NCBI GenBank assembly: GCA_007116835.1
Contig: SKHS01000110.1
Span: forward strand, 1 to 10,787
Origin: Halomonas sp.
GTDB lineage: Bacteria > Pseudomonadota > Gammaproteobacteria > Pseudomonadales > Halomonadaceae
DNA: 10,787 bases
Direction: 5' to 3'
Shown here: positions 5,213-10,787 of the stretch, piece after piece
Layout: the number at the start of each line of letters is the position of its first letter
Numbering within the stretch: position 1 is the first letter of the stretch
Translations under genes and position numbers: made by a program
The notes under the pieces: model-generated
The model's input: only the letters and a program-made list of their open reading frames with translations
Told to the model about the DNA's origin: nothing
Databases searched by the model: none

Positions 5213-6667
5213 ATGGCCAAGACCTCTTCCATAACACTTATATTGGTTGCTGTAGGGGGGATTGCCGTTGGGTTTTTAGCAGCCCAGGCAGCACCTGGAT
5301 TGGCTGCAACGGCGGCAGAGCCAGCAGCCGACAGCGCCACCATGGCAGAGCAAGGGCAACTGCCTAACGCGTTAGCTGACCTCCATCTCAGTGGCCTAAC
5401 GCTTGGCGAGGCAACCAGGGGGGAAATTACCTCTGCTGGCGAACTAAATGGCAACGATGGTAGCCGCTACCTGCGCTATATCATCAGCTTAGAGGAGGGC
5501 ACGCTGGTAGAGGTGTCTCTTAGCGGCGCCTTACAAGGGCTGGTTGCGCTCTATGATGACCAACTGCAGTTCCTTGATAGTGCTGAAGTCGTTCGCTACC
5601 GCGTTGAAGAAGGTGGCGATTATATGGTGGTGGTTAGCGGCGCTGATGCACGTAGCTATGGCCCGTTCACCGTTAATAGCCGAACGGTTGAGTTGAGCGA
5701 CACAGACACGCTGGCCGTGGGCGCGCCGGTGGACGGTTGGTTAGGCGACTCCGCACGAGAGCTTACCCTTACTATTGAAGAAGCTGGCATGTACCAAATT
5801 GAAATGCGCTCAGATGAGTTTGATGCGTATCTGGAATTGGCAGGTGCTGGTGGCTACTACCGTGAAGATGACGACAGTGCGGGCAATCTAGACGCACGTA
5901 TCTCCGATTTTCTGGCCCCAGGAGAGTACACGGTGACTGCCCGCTCTGCGTTTGGGAATGGTAGCGGCCTTTTTACATTAACTGCAGAACCGCGTGAGTT
6001 GCCCGGTAATGGAGAATTGCGCAATGACGGCAGCGTTTCCCCAAATGAAACGCTCAGCGGCTGGTTTAGCGGCCAAGATCTCCGCTACCAGCTTGATGTT
6101 GAAGAAGCGGGTATGTACCAGATCGACATGAATTCGAGCGATATCGACGCCTACCTTGTGTTGGAAGGATCGAACGGTTACTTCCGTGAAGATGACGACA
6201 GCGGTGATAATTTGGATGCGCGGATTGTCGATTTTCTTGCCCCTGGACGTTACCAGCTAACGGCCCGCACCGCTTATGGCAATGATAGCGGCTTATTTAC
6301 GCTCTCTGTCGCGCTGCGTGACGTGCCTGAAGGCGTAGAGTTGCGTAACGAAGGTGAGCTGGCGGTGGGTGAAAGCCTAAGCGGATGGTACAGCGGTGAG
6401 CCGCTGACTTATCAGTTAATGTTGAAAGAAAGTTCGGTGGTCACGATTAATATGACGTCAACGGACTTTGACACCTACATCGACCTCTATGGCGAAGGTA
6501 TTTCGTATAGCGATGACGACGGTGGGCAAGGGACTAATGCACGCTTGGAGCGTGCGCTGCTGCCTGGTTCCTATACGATCAGTGCTAGGGGGTTTAGTGC
6601 CAGCGCCAGCGGCATGTTTGAATTAGAAGTCAGTGGTGAGCCGACGGAAATGCAGCCTGATACGTAA
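5213..6667 (+). CDS. Exported protein of four tandem PPC-like beta-sandwich repeats
   Basis: A 484-residue protein with an N-terminal export signal (hydrophobic 7-25, likely cut near AQA at 24-26) and no catalytic domain that I can recognise. The rest is about four copies of a domain resembling the pre-peptidase C-terminal (PPC) fold: roughly 65-155 (diverged), 157-258, 266-366 and 374-473, with a period of 107-108 residues. Copies two and three are closest. Both carry EAGMYQI, FDAYLEL or IDAYLVL, REDDDS, NLDARI, DFLAPG and SGLFTL; copy four keeps YSDDDGG and LLPGSYTISARG. The acidic DDD loops (219-221, 327-329, 434-436) may bind calcium. PPC domains usually accompany secreted proteases; here they stand alone. 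The protein is acidic, as expected for a halophile's exported protein. AAGGA lies 7 nt before the ATG. It is divergent from the RlpA-like gene. Function unknown. Confidence 0.88.
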   Translation: MAKTSSITLILVAVGGIAVGFLAAQAAPGLAATAAEPAADSATMAEQGQLPNALADLHLSGLTLGEATRGEITSAGELNGNDGSRYLRYIISLEEGTLVEVSLSGALQGLVALYDDQLQFLDSAEVVRYRVEEGGDYMVVVSGADARSYGPFTVNSRTVELSDTDTLAVGAPVDGWLGDSARELTLTIEEAGMYQIEMRSDEFDAYLELAGAGGYYREDDDSAGNLDARISDFLAPGEYTVTARSAFGNGSGLFTLTAEPRELPGNGELRNDGSVSPNETLSGWFSGQDLRYQLDVEEAGMYQIDMNSSDIDAYLVLEGSNGYFREDDDSGDNLDARIVDFLAPGRYQLTARTAYGNDSGLFTLSVALRDVPEGVELRNEGELAVGESLSGWYSGEPLTYQLMLKESSVVTINMTSTDFDTYIDLYGEGISYSDDDGGQGTNARLERALLPGSYTISARGFSASASGMFELEVSGEPTEMQPDT

Positions 6668-6675
6668 CTCCATTG

Positions 6676-6702
6676 ACGCCCTTGCTAGTGCAAGGGCGTT
6701 TT
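6676..6702 (+). terminator. Intrinsic terminator of the PPC-repeat gene
   Basis: acgcccttgc (6676-6685) pairs perfectly with gcaagggcgt (6690-6699) across a TAGT loop, followed by TTTT (6699-6702). It begins 9 nt after the stop codon. The minus side lacks a T-run, so it mainly serves the plus-strand gene. Confidence 0.85.
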
Positions 6703-6736
6703 GATGGTGCTCTGTGGAGCGCTATTGAGCTTCGTA

Positions 6737-7615
6737 TTAGCGGCTCGCTTTTAGGCAGCCCACGACGACCAAAAAAGCTGCCGTTGGCAGTCGCCAGTCG
6801 AACACGCTGACCCCTGCCAGTACCAGTAGCAGCGCTGCCAGTATTGGCACGCCATAGGCAAGGCTGCCTACCAAGCTTGCCTGTCCATACCGTAGCGCTT
6901 TATCCCAAGCTACCATTGCGATGCCGTAAGGCCCAAGGCCAAGCGCGATACCTGCCAGCAAAGCCTCACCCTGTGGCATGATGAAGGTTCCTTCCACGAC
7001 CAGGCTGGCGCAGGTTGCAACCGCACAGGCGATCATTAACAACCGGGGGAGCAGGGGTGTCAGCGGTACGGGCGCTACTTGCCCTAACCAGGAGTAGAGC
7101 GCCCAGCAGCAAGCGGCCAGTAGCGCTAACCCATAGCCTGAAGCAGCCCCACCAAAGCCACCGTTTAAGGCTTGAGGCAGCAACAATATAGTCGCACCAG
7201 CAAAAGCGATAAGCGCGCCTGTCACGCTTGCGATATGCAAACGACCAAGCCGACTCCACTGACTTAGCAGCACAAACAGGACTGGCCAGGTGTAGGTAAT
7301 TAGCGCCGCTTCTGCGGCGGGTGCTAAGCGCATGCCGATGTAGTAACTGCTAACAGCTCCCACAATTAACAGAGGTAAACCGAGCCATACGCTAATTTGC
7401 CAGCCAGGTCGGCAAGCCGCGACGTTGACGCGACGGCTAAGTGGCAGCGTTGCTAGTGCGCCTGCCAGCAAGGTCAGCGCGGTGAGCTGAAGTGGTGAGG
7501 TGCCCCGTGCCAGCTCTGCCAATAGCGGTGCTATGCTCCATAGCATCACCGCTACCAGCGCTGCACATACACTGTACCTGGGCGATATGACAACGGGGGA
7601 ATGAACGGGATGCAT
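6737..7615 (-). CDS. DMT-superfamily EamA transporter, YddG-like exporter
   Basis: A 292-residue inner-membrane protein with about ten hydrophobic segments arranged as two EamA halves, the normal form for drug/metabolite exporters. The first half has VLWSIAPLLAEL-type helix 1 (residues 23-35) and the marker ALITYTWPVLFVLLS (104-118), which resembles the VNYLWP region of E. coli YddG. The second half has GLGPYGIAMVAWDKAL (226-241) and LAYGVPILAALLLVLAG (252-268), like YddG's AYAAWN and YFTPVLSS. An aromatic amino acid or related metabolite is therefore a reasonable guess for the cargo, but it is not shown. AAGGAG lies about 7 nt before the ATG. It is divergent from a LysR regulator 104 bp away, which probably controls it. 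Confidence 0.88.
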   Translation of the reverse strand: MHPVHSPVVISPRYSVCAALVAVMLWSIAPLLAELARGTSPLQLTALTLLAGALATLPLSRRVNVAACRPGWQISVWLGLPLLIVGAVSSYYIGMRLAPAAEAALITYTWPVLFVLLSQWSRLGRLHIASVTGALIAFAGATILLLPQALNGGFGGAASGYGLALLAACCWALYSWLGQVAPVPLTPLLPRLLMIACAVATCASLVVEGTFIMPQGEALLAGIALGLGPYGIAMVAWDKALRYGQASLVGSLAYGVPILAALLLVLAGVSVFDWRLPTAAFLVVVGCLKASR

Positions 7616-7670
7616 GGCGTCTCTCCTTGTTGCGTTGAGCCTGTGACGCGCAGCATACTCAGTAACTACT

Positions 7671-7718
7671 CATCACAATATCAATCTTTTATGATGATAT
7701 TTATCAATAATGGTGATG
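7671..7718. promoter_or_regulatory. Nested inverted repeats: probable LysR-type operator region
   Basis: In the AT-rich gap between the exporter and the LysR gene, ATATCA (7678-7683) and TGATAT (7695-7700) form an inverted repeat with an 11-nt spacer, the geometry of LysR-type binding sites. Outside it, CATCAC (7671-7676) pairs with GTGATG (7713-7718). The outer right arm lies directly before the LysR start codon, as expected for autoregulation. Confidence 0.5.
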
Positions 7719-7719
7719 T

Positions 7720-8592
7720 ATGCGTGCACCGACATTTGACTTAACACTGCTGCGTACACTGGTCGCTATTGCCGATACCGGGAGCGTCACGGCAGCGGCA
7801 AAACGGTTGGCGTACACGCAGTCAACAGTGAGCATGCAGCTACAGCGCTTAGAGTCCCAGTTAGAGGTTAGCCTGCATGAACGGGCTGGACGACGGCTCC
7901 GTTTCACCCCGGAAGGCGATCGCTTACTGGCCCACGCGCGACGCTTATTGGCACTCAACGACGATGCCTGGAGCGATATGCAGGCGCGCCAAGTCACGGG
8001 CGATTTGACGCTGGGTATTCCCGAGGACTATGCGTCGCTACTGCCGTCAGTATTTGCTTACTTCCACCAGCTTTATCCCGCTGTAGGGCTAACGGTGAAG
8101 TGTGGCACCAGTGCTCACTTGGTTGAGCAGGTCAAAGCGGCGGAGCTGGATTTGGCGCTGGTGACCCGCCAGCGTAATTCACCCGGTGGCGAAGTGATTC
8201 GCCGGGAACCGCTGATATGGGCGGTGGGCGTGAATCAGCAGCCTTCGCTAAGTGACCCCATTCCGTTGGCGCTCTATTCACCCGGTGCTGATGTTTTTCG
8301 TGAAGTGGCTGAACAAGCGCTACAGGGAGCTGGGAGAAATTGGCGCGTCGCTTATACCAGCCAGTCAATGGCAGGCCTTGCGCCGATTGTTACTGCGGGG
8401 CTTGCGGTGGTGGTGGTCACGCGCAGTATGTTAACGCCATCGCTGCGTCCGCTGGATGACACCAGTGGCCTTCCTGCCTTACCAATGATTGAGCTAGCGC
8501 TTCATCGTGCCCCACATCGTCCTTCCGAACCTGCGAGACGGTTAGGAGAATTGATTCGTGAACAGCTAGCGGCACCAAGTGAAGCGTTATAA
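7720..8592 (+). CDS. LysR-family transcriptional regulator
   Basis: A 290-residue LysR regulator, close to the usual 290-310. The N-terminal winged helix-turn-helix (about 7-66) is typical: LRTLVAIADTGSVTAAAKRL, then TQSTVSMQLQRLE and ERAGRRLRFTPEGDRLL. A linker helix (about 67-92) leads into a periplasmic-binding-protein-like effector domain (about 93-285), which contains LTLGIPEDYASLLPSVFAYF, LDLALVTRQ and a late GLAVVVVTRSML segment. The ATG at 7720 has only a GGTGAT-type weak ribosome binding site, and that stretch overlaps the outer operator-like repeat, so bound protein would hinder its own expression. The gene is divergent from the EamA exporter, the common arrangement for a LysR regulator and its target. 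The inducer is unknown. Confidence 0.94.
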   Translation: MRAPTFDLTLLRTLVAIADTGSVTAAAKRLAYTQSTVSMQLQRLESQLEVSLHERAGRRLRFTPEGDRLLAHARRLLALNDDAWSDMQARQVTGDLTLGIPEDYASLLPSVFAYFHQLYPAVGLTVKCGTSAHLVEQVKAAELDLALVTRQRNSPGGEVIRREPLIWAVGVNQQPSLSDPIPLALYSPGADVFREVAEQALQGAGRNWRVAYTSQSMAGLAPIVTAGLAVVVVTRSMLTPSLRPLDDTSGLPALPMIELALHRAPHRPSEPARRLGELIREQLAAPSEAL

Positions 8593-8627
8593 GGTGTTGC
8601 TTTAACGTTTTCTATGACGAAGCTAAG

Positions 8628-8842
8628 ATGCCTATTGTGACGATTCAGCAATTCCTGCGTGCTGTTGCGCAAAAGCGCGAGCTTGCCAAGCGTATTACCG
8701 ACGCCTTCAGCGACGTCTATGGTGCCGACCCGGTGAGCGGGCAGGTGCTCTTTCAAGAAGTCGGTCAGGAAAAATAGGTCAAATGGGCGTCGACTGTCAT
8801 CATCACCAGGAGCTAGCGTCGAGAGACCAGTCAAACAATTAA
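8628..8842 (+). pseudogene. 4-oxalocrotonate tautomerase-like protein, apparently frameshifted
   Basis: An ATG at 8628 opens a 49-residue frame that starts MPIVTIQQFL with the catalytic-type Pro right after Met. It continues QKRELAKRITDAF, DVYGADP and QVLFQEV, all hallmarks of the 4-OT tautomerase family, which normally has about 60-70 residues. It stops at TAG (8775-8777), just after an AAAAA run at 8770-8774. Reading on in the -1 frame past that run gives IGQMGVD, then ELASRD, ending at TAA 8840-8842. That recalls the family's usual WGxxG and LxSDR tail. The likely history is loss of one A in the run. The ribosome binding site is poor. Alternatives are a working short protein of 49 residues (8628-8777) or rescue by slippage on the A-run. 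The start lies 36 bp after the LysR stop on the same strand. Confidence 0.7.
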
Positions 8843-8907
8843 TTCTTCTAACCGAATCTGACTGAACTAAGCTAAGTACAATGATGCCACTGGGCTAGGA
8901 GTTCTAA

Positions 8908-9465
8908 ATGCACGAGTTAGATCACTATATTTACCCTCACCGAGTGTTACATTGGCTGGTGGCAGTTGCCGTACTGTTGTCATTGGCAACTGGCTTGACG
9001 CTAGGGTTCTTGGGCTACGAACGCACGGTTGGCCTGCTAGGCAATGCCCTTACCAACGTGCTCTATACCAGCCATAAAACCTTGGGGGTTGCGATACTGT
9101 TGCTAATGACCTTAAGGATCATTACGCGGCTTGCCTTTGTTGTGCCTGACCATACGCCGCCGTTGACAGACTTTGAGCGTGTTGTCAGCACTAGTGTGCA
9201 TCACTTACTTTATGCGCTGTTAGTCGCTATGCCGATGATTGGCTGGGCCGCCACGGCTACTGGCGGCTTTCCAGTTGAGTTTTTTCACTGGCACTTACCG
9301 GGGGTGTTGAGTAAAAACGAAGCGCTTTCGCAAACGCTATTCGTTTGGCATGAACGTTTGGGATGGGTGCTGTTGGCGCTTATTACACTGCATATTGTGG
9401 GCGCATTGTTTCATTGGCTTATCAAACGCGACAACGTAATGAAACGCATGAGCTTGTTTGATTAA
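8908..9465 (+). CDS. Cytochrome b561 family membrane di-haem protein
   Basis: A 185-residue inner-membrane cytochrome of the bacterial b561 (CybB) type, which passes electrons through two b-type haems, often with ubiquinol. It has four hydrophobic helices, roughly at 13-35, 56-75, 97-116 and 148-170. Likely haem ligands lie in the expected places: His15 in PHRVLHWLV, His56 in SHKTLG, His98/99 in VHHLLYALL, His148 in WHERLG and His162 in TLHIVGALFHW. The terminal basic FHWLIKRDNVMKRM is typical of the family. TAGGAG lies 6 nt before the ATG, and a TACAAT -10-like box lies at 8877-8882 with no clear -35. Length is normal and nothing appears missing. Its physiological electron partner is not evident from the neighbours. 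Confidence 0.93.
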   Translation: MHELDHYIYPHRVLHWLVAVAVLLSLATGLTLGFLGYERTVGLLGNALTNVLYTSHKTLGVAILLLMTLRIITRLAFVVPDHTPPLTDFERVVSTSVHHLLYALLVAMPMIGWAATATGGFPVEFFHWHLPGVLSKNEALSQTLFVWHERLGWVLLALITLHIVGALFHWLIKRDNVMKRMSLFD

Positions 9466-9507
9466 CTGGTGACTTAGCAGAAGTTTACTAACTAAATAGG
9501 AGTGCGA

Positions 9508-10667
9508 TCACGCTGAACCATAGTCATAGTAACGAGGGGTTTGGCGTGATTTCACTACGTACATCTTGCTATCTGCTTCGCGTAGCAGGCTGGCTAACGT
9601 GTCGTTCCCCTCACGGCTAATACTCACTCCGATACTGGCACCAACGCTTACGATAGTGCCGCAGGAGAGTTTTATGGGCGAGCGAATCGCATGCTCTACG
9701 CGGGTGCATATCTCATCAAGTATTTGTGTGTCATGAATATCTTCCAGCAAAACGATGAACTCATCGCCCCCTAGGCGTGCGCAGTAGTCGCCTGACCTGG
9801 CCACGTGCTCTAAGCGTTTAGCTACTTGCTGAAGAACGAAGTCGCCTGCTTCGTGACCATACTGATCATTGATCGGTTTAAACCGGTCAAGGTCGCACAT
9901 AATAAGTGCTAACGATGTGTGATGGCGTTGGCTGCGCTCTAGTGCCTCTGCGGCATAGCGGGTTAGGCCATGGCGGTTAAGCAGGCCGGTCAGCATATCG
10001 TGATTGGCAAGCTGTTCTAACGCTTGGGTGCGAGCGGCTACTTTGGCTTCTAGAACGGCTTCCTGCTTTTTAAGCATGGCGACAGTCTCTGCCTGGGCAC
10101 GCTCTTTTTGCCATTTTAATTTATTAAAACGAGCGGCCAATGCGAAAGACAGCAGCAACATTTCAATGGCTGAGCCGATTTGTATTCCGTGAAGCGTAAT
10201 GAAGTTAGCGGGAAGTATGCTTAGATTACGCAGCGCGAAGACGACGGCACCCAGAAGGAATATCGCCCAAGCAAGCACAAAGATACGTGCGCTTGGCACA
10301 CGCCGCCAGCTGCAGTAAATACCGCACGTCAGGATTAACAGCGAAGCGCTAAAGCCGGTGATATCCATTAAGCGTAGGGCTGGCTGGGTGGGTAAGAGAA
10401 TCACCGCCGCCAGCGCGAGCCAGCAATAGCCACGAAACAGCGTAATAGCTTGGTGCCAGCGGGGGCAGTAGTGTGCCGTGTTAAGAAAGCTTTGAGCAAA
10501 CAGGGTTCCCATGGTGGAGGCGAAGGTAAATCCAATGGCCACTAAGCGCGCCGTGTTGTCGCCAAGAAAACTCCAAAATATCAGTGTGCCCAACCCATTA
10601 AACGTCAAAATTGCTAAGGTAAAGCCGAACGCAAACAGCGCGTAGTAAAGAAATACGCGCTCTTTAA
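9508..10667 (-). pseudogene. 7TMR-DISM diguanylate cyclase, truncated at its N terminus
   Basis: The C-terminal part of a membrane-bound diguanylate cyclase (2 GTP to cyclic-di-GMP). Numbered from the in-frame TTG at 10608, a 7TMR-DISM-type membrane region (1-162) leads through a charged coiled coil (about 163-200) into a GGDEF domain (about 200-362). Catalytic residues look intact: DLDRFKPIND (239-248), the GGDEF signature at 280-284 and an RxxD inhibitory site (Arg271, Asp274). The open frame extends upstream of the TTG through another good membrane segment (FLKERVFLYYAFLFAFGF) to about 10668. There the family resemblance stops, and the frame closes at 10729-10731. The first membrane helix, the sensory extracellular domain and the start codon are missing, so only six of seven helices remain. 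A fragment made from the internal TTG is possible but would lack proper topology. I see no strong terminator in the 42-bp gap to the convergent cytochrome gene. Confidence 0.85.
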
Positions 10668-10787
10668 GGAACCGCTGATCAATTCGTCTCTGAGCGGCTG
10701 AAGCGCTCAGGGCGGCATATTCACCGCGTCAACGGTCACTTTCTGGCCACTGGAGGTGGCCTTTTTACCCTGGCAGCCGGGTTATCC
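10668..10787. mobile_element. Probable end of an insertion sequence interrupting the cyclase gene
   Basis: The cyclase homology ends at 10667, just where TTAA (10664-10667) is followed by ggaaccgctgatcaattcg, a sequence that resembles the terminal inverted repeat of IS5-like elements; such elements often duplicate a 4-bp target such as TTAA. Within the next 100 bp are a 7-bp perfect hairpin (ctgagcg 10690-10696 with cgctcag 10704-10710) and an inward-pointing terminator. No transposase start is visible before the window ends. The other end would lie outside the window, so element identity is inference. Confidence 0.45.
10745..10766 (+). terminator. Terminator pointing into the presumed insertion element
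   Basis: ggccac (10745-10750) and gtggcc (10756-10761) form a stem with a TGGAG loop, directly followed by TTTTT (10762-10766). It acts on plus-strand transcripts only. Placed about 75 bp inside the element, it would stop read-through from the flanking chromosome into the element. Confidence 0.65.

Noticed and set aside
8502..8834. 110-codon minus-strand frame
   Set aside because: It lies antisense to the end of the LysR gene and to the tautomerase-like frame, both supported by family motifs.
10668..10787. Plus-strand open frame running off the right edge
   Set aside because: It has no ATG, GTG with ribosome binding site or family motif, and crosses the terminator at 10745-10766; openness over 40 codons is expected by chance at this GC.
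1..10787. CRISPR array, tRNA, rRNA or known riboswitch
   Set aside because: No regularly spaced direct repeats with unique spacers, no cloverleaf and no recognised riboswitch core were seen on either strand.

Overview
The window looks like chromosomal DNA of a gammaproteobacterium, most likely a Halomonas/Vreelandella-type member of the Halomonadaceae. This rests on protein-family resemblance (YncD/PqqU-like receptor, CurA-like reductase, TIGR02450 protein, YddG-like exporter) and moderate GC, not on any RNA marker. No rRNA, tRNA or CRISPR array was seen. Gene calls come from reading translations and motifs; family assignments are from memory, without a database search.

Layout. 1-87 may be the last 28 codons of an unidentified gene. 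120-1000 holds a decayed 12-bp tandem repeat, a cold-shock protein gene on the minus strand with a strong hairpin after it and a probable long leader before it, and a small TIGR02450/DUF2389 gene, also minus. 1057-3105 (+) is a TonB-dependent outer-membrane receptor of the YncD/PqqU type. It runs tail-to-tail into a CurA-like NADPH-dependent reductase on the minus strand (3191-4195), with a 15-bp-stem terminator between them. E. coli also keeps yncD and curA close together, so the pairing may be old. Next comes a minimal, secreted RlpA-like double-psi beta-barrel protein (minus, 4515-4895), divergent from a secreted 484-residue protein made of about four PPC-like beta-sandwich repeats (plus, 5213-6667). 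A perfect 11-bp inverted repeat lies in their shared upstream region.

The second half begins with a DMT/EamA exporter (minus, 6737-7615) divergent from a LysR-family regulator (plus, 7720-8592). The 104-bp gap carries nested inverted repeats, one with an 11-nt spacer as LysR proteins favour, so the regulator probably controls itself and the exporter. A 4-oxalocrotonate-tautomerase-like reading frame follows, apparently frameshifted at an A-run (8628-8842), then a complete cytochrome b561 gene (8908-9465).

The right end is a minus-strand 7TMR-DISM/GGDEF diguanylate cyclase. Its catalytic domain is intact, but homology stops inside the membrane region at about 10668, exactly at a TTAA followed by sequence resembling the end of an insertion sequence. 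The element carries two hairpins, one of them a terminator pointing into it. I read this as a cyclic-di-GMP gene broken by an insertion element that continues beyond the window.

No wholly new multi-gene system is evident. The best leads are the interrupted cyclase, the yncD-curA pairing with a twin operator-like site before curA, the frameshifted tautomerase, and the PPC-array/RlpA divergent pair.
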